From assembly GCA_030544215.1 (NCBI GenBank), contig JARZZO010000013.1, forward strand, positions 27,759,229 to 27,823,228: a DNA stretch of 64,000 bases. Reading direction: 5' to 3'. The position numbers were made by a program, and so were the translations under genes. This document shows positions 8,969 to 19,499 of this stretch, one piece after another (the stretch's first letter is position 1; each line of letters starts with the position of its first letter). Source of the DNA: Zantedeschia hybrid cultivar. Its lineage: Eukaryota > Streptophyta > Magnoliopsida > Alismatales > Araceae. The notes under the pieces were generated by a model. The model did no database searches. It was not told the origin of the DNA and saw nothing but the letters and a program-made list of their open reading frames with translations.

Positions 8969-11832
8969 TCATGGCTGACTCTTCCCTGCCCCTTCATCGA
9001 ACTGGCTCTGAGCCTCATCGGGAGCATCTGACGTTGGAGCTCTAGGAGGTGGAGGTGGTTCCATCGTACTCGGCCCTGCCTGGCCGGACGATATAGCGAT
9101 GCTGGCCATGAAGGCGCTCGCCTGACCTTGATCCAGCGCTCGTTGCCGCGCACGCTGGTACCGTGCCTCGATACTCTGGCCCTCGTGCTCTGCTACTGAG
9201 AGTCTGCCCTGGAGACTCTCCATCCGAGCCCGATCTCGGTCCCTCTCCTCGGTCAGAATCTCCAGGCGAACCTGGAGTCGTGCAACATCACTGGTGGAGA
9301 GGCGCGCCACCTGAGCCTCCAGCTCAGCAATGCGAGCGGCTGAAGTCTGAGCTTCTGCTAGCTCTACATCCCTCTGCTGAAGGACCTCCTGAAGCTCAGC
9401 AACCTACAAAAGAAGATATTGTTAGTCCAAGGCAATCAAGCGATTAAAATCAAATTCAGAAAAAGAAAGGGAAAATGATAGAACTTACTCAAGCGGCACG
9501 GTCCTCCTCTGCAAGAGAGGCTCGGTGAGTGGCAGAGGCAAGCTGACTCTGGAGGTCAACGAGGGTGGCCTCATAGGCAGCAGGCAGAACAGAGGATGAG
9601 GCTCCATATGTAGGGGGAGCCGCTTGGGTGTAGACGGCTCGCTGCACCAAAAGACAACCGTCAGTGGCTAATTGTCAAAACAAAATAATTAAAACACTCA
9701 TAAGCATGCATACATACCAGGTCAAAGAGCTCCTTCTGGACCTGTTCCAGCTGGGCCTCCGCATCATGTAGGCGGGCCCGGAGGTCGATGATCACAGCAT
9801 CCCGTGCATCCTGCACACCACACATACATACATTCATTCACAAATATAAGTTAAAAATAATAATAAAATGAAAGATGCATAAATCATACTTACATCAAGT
9901 GGTCGGAGGAGCCGAAGTTGATCGGCGTAGTAGGTCCGGTACTGCTGTAGGTAGGCGGTACTATCCTCCGCGTGGGACTCTACCCGTATGCTGCGACGGT
10001 GCCAGTCCTCGTACTGCTCGGGGAACTTGGCACGCCAGTCTGTAAGGGCATGTTTCCCCCTCATGCTCCTCCCAATGCCCTCCGGGACCTCCTTGTCCAC
10101 CCACTCCTGGTGGAGGCCCAAAGTCCTCATGACTAGGCGGAGGCGGAGCGGCTCGATTTCGTTCAGGCAATGCAACCACATTTGCCTGCCGAACCTCCTC
10201 CGGCCAGCCGTCACCCATGGCTGGCCCTCCTCTCCCATGCCCACGTATGGGCGCCAGATCACCTGCATATAGGTTAGATGCATTCATATAAATAAATTGC
10301 ATTTAATAAATGAAACACTGCATTTAATAAACAAAATTGAATAAATCAAAACTTACTAGAAGCTCCGGATAATCAAGAAACTGACGGCAGAGGGCCGTCA
10401 GCTGATGGTGCTGTGGGGCCGTGTCCACGATGGGCTGCCAGCGGCGAGCCAACGGGACGGCATCCGGCCTTACGATCCGCGCTCGGCCGAGCGGGAAATA
10501 ATGATAACTCCACACCTGCATACATGAACATATAAGTTAGAAAAAGCATCATTTCATTACATTTCATATCATAAACAAATAATTTAAAAGTAACTTAATA
10601 CCTGAAGAAACGGCGAGAAGCCGCTGATAGTGGTCTCGTGGTCTAGCGTGACCGCAGTAAGATCGACAAAGAGATGGGTCAGGAGGGCCGCACTCCAAGC
10701 ATACTCATGAAGGCGGTCAAGGTCATCTAATAGATAAAGAAACTTACAGTGGATATGGTCGCTCTTCGTACCGAAGAGCAACCAACCAAAAAAGAAAACG
10801 AGGAAGACCCTAAGCTGCCTATCTATCTCTTCTACCTGATCAGGGTCACTACAATAGATGGCAGAAGAGGACTTAGCTAGTCTATCTCTAAACTCCTCCC
10901 GGGTCTCGTCCGACTGACGCCGGGGCTCAACTAGTCCTAGAGCGGCCTCTACCTCCACCCTAGGTACTGACCTATACTCTCTATCTAGAGTAGAGACCTC
11001 TATACCTAATAGGGCCTCCGCCATCCCACGGTAATCGGGGTAGGTCACCCCACTCACCGGTAAGCCCTCTACTCTAAGGCCAGTGATCTTGGCCACACCC
11101 TCTAGACTTGGGACCATGTGGCCCTAAGGCATTAGGAATGCCCGACTCTCCGCGTGCCAACGCTCCCTGAGCGCCTGAAGAAGAACTAAGTCGAGCCAGA
11201 AGGGCTCGACGTCTAAGATCTCCCCAAATCCCATCCGGCGCAGCCGCGCCTTTTGGAAGTTGGGTAACCCTCTGTAAGCCCCTACTACCAGGTCCCATGA
11301 GATACGAGCCCTCATCGTCCCCTGCAAATAAATAATAATAATAAAAAATTCCATCAGTTAATGAACAGAAAATCAATTCCTTTTAAAACGCGTCTGCAGT
11401 GATGGACGCCTATTGAAAGGCGTCCATCACCCTTAACGCCATTTGAACTCATTTTCTACCCTATTTAAAAATTGGATTTTAGCTTGAATGGCGTCGGACC
11501 ATGGCGACGCCCTTTGAAAGGCGTCACCTGGTATGGATACCATTCAAACCCGATTTTCGAACTTTTTGGAAAAGTCCCTTTCTTCCCTTTTCCTCATTCC
11601 ATTTCATCATAAATCAATCCCATAGGAAGCTTACCAGGTGTAGGGCTTCTTCTTCTTCTTCTCCTCCTTCGATCGCCGCCGGTGGAGGCATTTCTTCACC
11701 AAGGATCGCTTCCGCCACTTCTAACGCCATAGCTTCCTCGGGAAGGACCGCCGCGGGCTCCTCGACTCTCCTTGTCACACGTGCGGCGCGACGGCGTTTG
11801 CCGGTTCCCCTCGATCCTTTACCAAACTCCAT
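8969..11832 (-). pseudogene. MAIN-like / plant mobile domain gene, seven exons, antisense in Tat1, two nonsense codons
   Basis: Exons 11832-11635, 11321-10602, 10515-10357, 10262-9894, 9810-9718, 9641-9489 and 9403-8969 all have GT...AG borders and all six introns are phase 0. They give about 708 codons. Exon 1 encodes a basic then Glu-rich N-terminus. Exons 2-4 encode the plant mobile domain: RRMGFGEILDVEPFWLD, LRERWHAESRAF, LEGVAKITGLRVEGLPVSG, and across an intron PFLQ/VWSYHYFPLGR with PLARRW. Exons 5-7 encode a long coiled coil (repeated Q/E/L heptads) and a Pro-rich tail. Two breaks are seen: TAG at 11126-11124 and TGA at 9491-9489, the latter directly at a splice donor. Both are what C-to-T change at methylated sites gives. 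MAIN/MAIL proteins are nuclear and act with PP7L-type phosphatases in silencing and gene expression; a role here is not shown. It may be a recently broken transposon-borne gene rather than a host gene. Confidence 0.85.
11390..11540. repeat. Four N10 dyads in intron 1 of the MAIN-like gene
   Basis: GCGTC (or a variant) and GACGC cores separated by 10 bases: 11390-11409, 11420-11439, 11491-11510 and 11521-11540. Flanking A- and T-runs extend the arms to about 12 bp (TTGAAAGGCGTC type). The fourth unit has a decayed right arm (gatac). All lie in the 313-bp first intron or at its edge. The left element also has dyads in the matching intron. Confidence 0.9.
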
Positions 11833-12164
11833 GACTAGAAGAAGGAGAGAGAGCTTGAGAGGGAAAGAGTTTGAGAGGAAGAAGGCACTCGGGTGAGAGA
11901 GATAGGGCTTAAGAAAGAAGAAGGTGACAATGGTCGGCGATGAAGAGGGCCGCAAGAGGAAGGACGGAGTAGAGATGAGATTGCTGGAGAACAAAGATCG
12001 CTGGAAGGGATTGGAGAGTTGCCGGAGAAGAAAGTGAAAGAACTTGGGAGAATGAGGAAGAAAGGGGGTTTGCGCGGGTTCTGTTAGAGCAGATTGAAAC
12101 GTGCCGGGGTACAGCGACGCCATTCATGGCGCATAAATTGAGGCGGCAAGACAGGGTTTGAAAT

Positions 12165-12620
12165 TGAGCAAAAGACGTCTATACATCACGACGCGTTTCA
12201 GTTTAAACCGCCAATTCCGGTCAGAACAGTACAAGACATGATGATTAAACGCGTCTACACCTCTCAACGCGTTTCAGTGTATTAATCACAGAATTAATGG
12301 CGGAATTCCGGAGAAAATAAGAGAGAGGATTGAAAGGCGTCTACACATCTGGACGCGTTTCAAGGATAATTCAGGATTTTAAGGATTACTCTTTGATTTT
12401 TGGAATTTTTTTTTGATTGAAAGACGTCTATACATGTGGACGCGTGTTAAGATTAATTCGGAATTTTCAGGATAACTCTTATTTTGGAAGAGGATTTTTG
12501 ACTGAATGGCGTCTACTTGTGTGGACGCGTTTTAAAATTAATTCGAGATTTTAAAGATTAATGTCTGATTTTTGGAAAATGAATTATGGTTGAAAGGCGT
12601 CTTTCTGAGTGGACGCGTTT
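12165..12620. repeat. Promoter tandem array of about 86-bp units, each with one N10 dyad
   Basis: Dyad cores start at 12175, 12251, 12337, 12424, 12509 and 12597, with steps of 76, 86, 87, 85 and 88 bp. Each unit has a TTGAAAGGCGTC-type arm, a 10-base spacer (for example tacacatctg), GACGCGTTTCAA, and an AT-rich linker containing ggaatttt or gattttaaggatta. The array lies 340-780 bp upstream of the MAIN-like ATG. It also lies downstream of the DUF7745-type pseudogene. Confidence 0.9.
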
Positions 12621-12890
12621 TGCATTAAAGTATACCTGAATTGTCATATTTTAAGGAAAAATCAAGTTTTTACTCAAGGAAAAATCTTGGACAAATCACA
12701 GAATATTGAGGATGAATTTCAAGACATAAAGGAACAATTCTTTATTGAAATAAATTCTTTATTACATCATAAAAGGAAAAGAAACAGAGAACTTTCATGG
12801 ACGAATTTCCTGAAGTCCCATTACATATGGATAGGTTAAGTCTCTATGAGCATTCTGGGAGGATTTTACATGATGATTGAAGCTAATATT

Positions 12891-14196
12891 TCACAATGTA
12901 ACTATAAGTTCAGTAGCTTCATAGTCTTCATCGGATTCCAAGGCACGCTTCTTGATTAGAGATGTATGGGAAAACTTAGGAAATTCATGGCGAGGCAAGC
13001 TGAGTTGAGTATAGCAGCGATGAGGATTGTACAACACGAACTCAGTAGTCCAAATCAGTTTAAGCTCTGCACCCGCTGCACGGCATATTCGAATGGGCTT
13101 TCCTACGAGTGCAAGTGGTGAAGAGTTGAACCCATATGTTGACATTCTTTTCAGATAATCTCTCCAGTCAGCTCGAGTCTTGAGTTTAGGCATTCGATTG
13201 ATCATCTTCTCATTGAATTTCACTATGTTGGAAATATGGAAGATAGGGCTATTCTGATATATTTGAGACGGTCTTGCAGAATTTCTAGTATGATATTCAA
13301 ACTTGAAGTGCAACTCAACCCACAGGGCGAAGAGTAGCATGCAACCATAGAGAGGCTGACCTGTAGACGCTGCAGAAAGCCCATTGGAGAGATAGGCTAG
13401 AGTTGCTGTGCCTATTTGTCTTCCTTCAAAGATCTCGCAGATTGCACTGACTTGATCATCTTCTAATATGTTGTCTTGAGTAGGAAAGAACAGAGTTCCA
13501 GCTAGGCATGTGGTGAAAGCTTTCATCATGTTCTCAGTGTCATCTTCTCTAAGATCTTCAATTTCGTACAAGGTCTACTCTGCAAGCTTTGCAAGATTGA
13601 TTCATTTCTTGGTAAGGCATCCTTTAACTTCTCTTGGGTCCTTCATGATTTTCATTAACAATTGTTGACCTGTGATCTTTTTCCTCATCAAAGCTATCTT
13701 ATTCTGGATCACTTCATTGTCGCCGTACAATTTGATTTTGGGAAGGCCCAATAGAAGTTCAACCTCCTCTAGAAGAATAGTGCATTTAAATTCAAGAAAA
13801 AGGAAGGTATGGATTTGAAGATGCCACAACTCAATCAAAGCACCCATAGCCGCTCAGTTCACGTTTGGACTCTTGTAATGCTTTGCATGGACTACTAGAC
13901 CTTGGATGTTGCACTTGGAAACAAAGGATTGCATGGAAATAGTAGTACTTTTAGCAAGATTGCGAATTCATGGGAGAGATGTGAATTTCTTTGGGCCAGG
14001 AAACAAAGGATATGCCTAGAAAATAGAAGGGAGAATTACTTGAAGAACTTGAAGAACAAGAAGAAAAAGGATTGAAGGAAAATAGGATTTAACTTACTTG
14101 GAGGTTAGAATATCTTCCACTTAAATGATTTTTCATATCGGAGAGCCTCTCTAGTGTTTTCTTCATCCTTTTACTTAAAGAATCCATCTTGTTCAT
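12891..14196 (-). pseudogene. DUF7745-type gene, two exons, antisense in Tat1, four nonsense codons
   Basis: Exon 1 is 14196-14098 (33 codons, starting MNKMDSLSK; a second in-frame ATG lies at 14187) with donor GTAAGT. Exon 2 is 14015-12891 in one frame throughout. The intron position and phase match the intact paralogue at 826-2211. Shared blocks are GALIELWHLQIHTF, EEVELLLGLPK, LLFALWVELHF and RADWRDYL. In-frame stops lie at 13970-13968, 13856-13854 (a Trp in the paralogue), 13604-13602 (an Arg in the paralogue) and 13577-13575. All are transitions of the kind caused by methylcytosine deamination; no frameshift is needed. Intact length would be about 407 residues. Two dyads lie 230-290 bp upstream of its start. 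Confidence 0.8.
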
Positions 14197-14426
14197 AAGC
14201 TTTTTCTTCTTGAAGCCTTGAAACCTTGAAAATCTTTGAACTTTGAAGAAAATCTCTAGCTTTAATCTCTAGATTGTGTTAGGATTGCCTTGATACAAGT
14301 TTATGGAGTTTATATAGAGAAGATTGCGATTCTAGGAAGGCTTTTCCGGATTGAAGAAGAGATAAGCATAGAGAGAGTTGGAATCCGAGTAGAAGTTAGC
14401 CAGAACATGTTTCTACGACTGAAAAG

Positions 14427-14485
14427 GCGTTGTTGAACAGCGACGTGTTTTGGTTAGTCTTAATGGCGTCGGCGCGACACGACGA
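14427..14485. promoter_or_regulatory. Two N10 dyads upstream of the Tat1 DUF7745-type gene
   Basis: GCGTT-N10-GACGT at 14427-14446 (flanked by gaaaag and gttttgg) and GCGTC-N10-GACGA at 14466-14485 (flanked by aatg and gtttc). They sit upstream of the minus-strand start at 14196, the same relative position as the dyads upstream of the paralogue at 2211. Confidence 0.75.
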
Positions 14486-15544
14486 GTTTCATGGTTTTCT
14501 GCTATTTACCCGAAATTCAATGTTTATCCATATTTTGATCCTTAATTAAACACTTGCTTGAAGTTACTGATGAATTTTTGAGTGCAAGAAATTCAGGAAA
14601 ATCTAAATGAAGCTGAAAATCTCAAGAGGATCCCATTGTGGGAGTTTATGAGTCCCGACCGTGGCTAAAAAAACGATTATATCTATCCTTGTATTCTTTC
14701 ATGTAATTAATTTGCATTATCATTACTATATGTTAAATATTTATTAGATTATATCAAGGACTTTGTGATTTTGATGAAACTGGAATTTGAGTTCCCCTTC
14801 AACAAAAACAATGATAATTCCAGAGAATTCTTAATCGCACGGATAGGCTGTTGGATTGTTAATTAGTGAGGACGATAGTTCCACTTTTGTGAAACGGTGC
14901 GTAGATGAATAAGCTTCAGCTTAGCACTAAATTACAAGAATTGGTATCTTGACTCATTAATGACGATTTAACAATATTATCCTTGATTAATTTATATTTT
15001 ATTTTATTTTATATTTTTCTTTTAGCCCAGCATGCATCATATAGGACTTTGAAATCACTGTGATAAGAATTAATTATTGATTAAACTTTCAGACCATTGA
15101 TCAAATAAATTCAAAATGATATGAAATATTCCATTCTGAATTGAGTATCTTGATTATCTTTGAGGTTAGCTTGAAGATATCCTTAGAATTCTATCATTTC
15201 TTGGACTCTTTATCCAATATTCTTGTTTTCTTTTAAGGATCCATCATGGCTGCAGCACGTCCACATTGGCTGGTAATCGCTCTCCATGATGAAACATGTA
15301 GTGTCTATGACCTGGGGTACCTCCCAATCTGTGGAGGTTGATTAACCTTATTTTATTTCCTTGTCTATTTCATCCAGACAGGATTGATTCCATTGATATC
15401 CTTGAGTTATCTTCATTGATGATTTTGAGAAAAATTCCAATCATGTGATATTAAGAGCGTGTCTCATCACACATTGGCATCACCTTTTTAGTACATTCCA
15501 TTTCATTTCACTCTCTTGCAAAGACGATGCCAATGTGAGGCAGC
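14486..15544 (+). mobile_element. Tat1 3' untranslated region and polypurine tract
   Basis: I see no coding region. The stretch is AT-rich apart from a short GC-richer patch near 15240-15340. It ends with gatgccaatgtgaggcagc directly before the LTR start TGTAGATACG, a plausible although impure polypurine tract. Its position between the antisense genes and the 3' LTR matches 2411-3420 of the left element. Confidence 0.6.
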
Positions 15545-16816
15545 TGTAGATACGCTAATTTTGACATCATTTTGAGTAAATTTCATGTCATATAATAATG
15601 CCTCAAAATGCTCTGATATTTAATCATTAGTTAATTTTTATTAATCATTCTGGATTAATTGTCTAAATAGTATCGGGTCAGATAGACATAATTTAAGTTA
15701 ATTAATTAAATTGATTTTAACTCAGATTTTTAATCAAATATAAAAGATTCTAAAAGACGTCGACCTGTGTAGACGCCGATTAGAGTTTATTCTTATTTTG
15801 ATTATTAATTTGATTTTTAATTAATTTATTAATAAACTAAAAGACGTTTGCCAGGTACGACGCCATTTAGGTCTCTTAAGCTGTTTCTGTCTCTTTTTCC
15901 CGATATTTATCCTTATCTTAATTAAGTTAAAAGACGTCTCCTATGGGCGACGCGTTTTAGATAATTACAGATAATGATGAATTAATCTGTGTTTATCTGT
16001 TTGTTAGTTAGGTAAACTTCAAAATCTTTCATGTTAATCTTTAAGTAACCGCGGATGTAAAGCCTATAAATACCCAACCCCTTGGTCATTAAAAAGTTAA
16101 GTGATGATAGGGATAATTGAGTGAAATTTGAGCAAAGAATCTTGGCGACGACGTCTAGATGCTGAAGGATCGAGGTGTTGCTACTTCTATGAGTCTTGAA
16201 GAAAGCTACATCCTTTCTTCATCGTTTCTTCGTCCATTCAAGACCATTCAAGACCAAGGCTTTCCAAGGGCCAATCAAACTTATTTCTTAATTAATTTCT
16301 ATATCTTTTTCATATTTTCATCACAATTTCATTACATCACTCCATACAACACACACTCACTAGCATAATTCAAATCCATGTTTTGAGGGGTTTAAAAGAC
16401 CATCAAACAAGTGAGTTCTTTGTTTAAGTTGCATGATCAGAATCTTCATTAGAATAGATACTACCTCTGCTTGAGTTCTTATTATTTTCTTTCCACTTTG
16501 TTGCAAGGTACAAAAAGAGATCAAGAGGAGATAATCAACAAGGAAAAGGAATTTGGATGATCCTTAAAGTCCGATAAGCATCCAAAGCAAGAACAAAGTC
16601 AGAAGGGCTCTCTTTCTTCAGCCGGCTGAAAGAGGGGAATCAAGAACTTCAAAATCTTCCAATTCCAAAATAGGTAGGTGATCAATCTTTTCTTTTGGAA
16701 CTGTTTAGTTAAAAGTTTCTGGCGATCACATTCACTTAGTTTTTTAATAGGTTTATTTGTCACATAAACAACATAAATTTTTCATGATAATCACACCCCT
16801 AATTTGAGCACTCACA
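15545..16816 (+). mobile_element. 3' LTR of Tat1 (LTR C)
   Basis: Begins TGTAGATACGC and ends GAGCACTCACA (1272 bp). It aligns in inverted orientation with LTR D (28769-30101), including the shared stretch around TTCAGCCGGCTGAA and the ending GATAATCACA...GAGCACTCACA. Three N10 dyads lie in U3 at 15757-15776, 15844-15863 and 15934-15953. A TATA box, CTATAAATA, is at 16064-16072. Directly after the LTR end the sequence continues as Tat2 spacer, so Tat1 inserted into Tat2. Confidence 0.88.
16064..16072 (+). promoter_or_regulatory. TATA box of LTR C
   Basis: CTATAAATA in the middle of the LTR, 110-310 bp downstream of the three U3 dyads. In LTR D the equivalent TATATAAA is near 29552-29560 on the minus strand. 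It marks the likely start region of the retroelement transcript. Confidence 0.7.
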
Positions 16817-17545
16817 CCAACATGGTACTTGGCTCAAAAGAGTATATTCATTTATTAACTTAATTCCCAGATCATTCTTCAATGATCTAACTCAGACTCA
16901 TCGTGCTTGAGTTGTGTTCACATTCGTGATACTATTCGATGGTCTAACCCTTGGTCGACTTAGGCCATTCCTTACGTTTGGAGTATGACTCTTTAGAGAG
17001 AAAGGAAAAAATGATTTAGAAAGCCCACGAGAGGGTTCCGGTGACCCAAAAAGAGGTCCTTCCTTCACCCTAATATCCGTTGGGGTTCGGTCATTTTCAC
17101 TTTATGGGGTATTTATCGACCTTGCGCTTCTCTTTTTGATTTTGTGGCCTTTTGGTGTATCGTTTGTAACGTGATGACCTTTGACTTTGTATTGGCTTTT
17201 GGTCTATTTTCCTTTGTTTTTGTGGAGCGGATCTCCCCCCTTTTTTTTATGACGGCCTCCTACTAAGATGGCGGGTGTCTTCAGTAGTCTATTCTAGTCT
17301 CGTTTCGACATCGTGGGCCGAAAGTTAAATAGAAGTTTTGTTTAAAAGGAATGAGCTGTACTTTTCCACTTTTGGTTAAGCTTTTGGTATTCTTTGGACT
17401 TCACATCTCTTGTTACTCACGAACCAAATGTGTTAGTGTGTGCAGTAATGCGTTTGAATTAAATTATCCAGACTGATGAAGGAATTTGAATTTAGAAATT
17501 TTATGACTCCACTGGTCTTTGCACCATGTTGATCGACTTTCTAAC
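16817..17545 (-). mobile_element. Tat2 spacer downstream of pol, truncated by Tat1
   Basis: Inverted homologue of Tat1 7585-8280: shared landmarks include the A-run next to a GGGGGAGATCCG-type stretch, the tcgataaatacccc stretch and the TCTCGTGGGCTTTCTAAATCA stretch. It ends abruptly at LTR C. The remaining 3' part of Tat2, where an antisense gene cassette would be expected, lies left of the window beyond the nested insertions. Confidence 0.75.
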
Positions 17546-18740
17546 CTAAGGATAGTACTTCTTAAGATACAAACCGTTCCAGGGGTGAGTTAACTTTTGC
17601 CCTTCTACATTAACTAAGCGATAAGCGTTGCTAGGAAAGGCATGCAATATGACATATGGTCCTTCCCAATTGGGTTGGAGCTTAGAACGCAGACCACCAG
17701 GCTTTACAAAGATTCTTTTGACGACCATTTCCCCAACTTTAAACTTTCATTCAATGACTTTCTTTTGGTAAAAACGTACTAATCTATTTTGATATACTCG
17801 TTCATGATTGGTTGCTGACAATCTTTTCTCGTCTAAGAGTTCCAATTGACCTAAGAGTGCTGAGCGATGCTCATCAATAGAGAATTCCTTGTTCAGTTGT
17901 ACTTTTAATGACGGGATGAGAATTTCGTATGGAACTACCGCCTCCATTCCAAACGTTAAGGAATACAGAGTCTGACCAGTGGGCGTGGATTGAAGTTCGG
18001 TATGCTCATAGAGCCTCAATTAGTTTCTTTGGCCAGTCTGTAAATTTCTTAGATTTGCATGTCTTCTTGATGATTTTTATCAAAGTCTTACTAGTTTCCT
18101 CTGCTTGGCCATTGCCTTGCAGATAATATGAGGACGAATGATGCTATGCAATTTTATACCTGTTATAGAAGTCTTTCAATTCTTGTGATGTGAACTATGG
18201 TCCATTATCGGTGAGGATGGTGCTTGGAATTCCGAATCTTGTGATGATGTTCTCCATGATGAATTTGCAGACTCTTGATGCTTTGACTTCTGTGTAAGCT
18301 TCGGCTTCTACCCACTTAGTAAAATACTCTATTGCCGTGAGAATTAAGGATTTCTGCTTGATGTCGGAATCAAAATTACCAAGGGGTCCAATGACGTCGA
18401 AAGCCCACATGGTGAAAGGCCATGGGGAAGAAATAGGATGGAGTGAAAATGCGGGGGAGTGGACCTTGTCAGCATGAAGTTGACACTTGGCACACCTACG
18501 AACATACCGTACACAATCTTCTTCCATAGTTGGCCAATAGAATCCTTGTCTAAATATCTTCTTTGATAGCATTTGTCCGTTAACATGGCCACCACAAACT
18601 CCAGCATGAGCTCCTTCCATGATCTTCCAAAGCTTATCTTCGTCCAAGCATCTCAAGAGAACTCCATCAAATCCGCGTTTATAAAGTGCTCCTCCAACTA
18701 GGGTATATCTCTGAGCAACTCTCTTGATAGTCCTTTTCTC
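17546..18740 (-). pseudogene. Tat2 integrase
   Basis: Minus strand. It has an H-H-C-C finger (GGHVNGQ...CAKCQLH), the core first Asp in WAFDVIGPLG, the second in LTDNGP, and the NGQAE glutamate region, then the GMEAVVP and SIDEHR segments and a C-terminal domain ending LKKYYP at 17546. A TAG follows DNGP at 18197-18195, and frame changes occur near 18020 and 17745, so it is broken. It is closely related to the Tat1 integrase at about 6400-7584. Confidence 0.88.
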
Positions 18741-18939
18741 CTCAACTGTGGCTTCTTTAAGATATGATTGATCTTCACAGTATTTGGCAATCTCATAGTA
18801 CCATAGTTTTTCTTCATCATCCATCTCTTCATGTAATTCCAACAGTATAATCTCTCGCTTCTCCACAATATCTCCATCTCTGACCTTCTTCGGCAATTTC
18901 TCCTTAGTCCTTAGGAAGGAAGGATATTTTACGGCGGGT

Positions 18940-19406
18940 AAAAGACGCCTGTGAACAATGATTGATTCAAAGTTTCTGCTGATCGGAAAATGAAGAGATG
19001 ATGCAAGGGAAGCTAGAGCGTCAGCTAAGATATTTTGATTTCGAGGAATATGGATGAAGATCAATTTAGTGAAAAGCTTGGCATAGGCGGAAGTGAGTTC
19101 TTGATAAGGCTTAAGCTTGGGATCAAGAGTTCGGTATTTAGTGAGCACTTGGCGAAGGATCAATTGACTATCACCCGCAATTCTGAGTCTGGTGGCACCA
19201 TGGAGATGAGCAGCTTCGAGGCCAGCAAGGAGTGCCTCATATTTAGCTATGTTGTTAGTGACTGAAAAGTCAAGCTGAAAGGTTTGTGGGATGGTGACAC
19301 CTTTAGGTGATAACAGAACAATGCCGATACCCTTACCATGAGAGTTCAAAGCTCCGTCAAAATGTAGAGTCCACATATCGTCTTTGATTATGTCTATGGA
19401 CATCAT
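18940..19406 (-). pseudogene. Tat2 second (archaeal-type) RNase H
   Basis: The open stretch 19406-18195 begins with this domain and runs on into the integrase finger. It has LHFDGAL, NNIAKYE, AGDSQLILRQV and NILADALASLA. The family has Glu in the AEY position of the second motif; here it is Lys, so a catalytic residue is probably lost, whereas Tat1 keeps AEY. A second RNase H between the polymerase RNase H and integrase is diagnostic of the Tat lineage of Ty3 elements. Confidence 0.88.
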
Positions 19407-19499
19407 TTTCTCATTCGGAAACTCCGATCGGACTTGATCAAAACGAGGAAGTAGGTGATGAGTAAGATGTTTTACAATGGCATAGCCTTTGATCGCTTT

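Noticed and set aside
11501..11896. 131-codon + strand frame
   Set aside because: It is the reverse strand of exon 1 and its surroundings in the MAIN-like gene.
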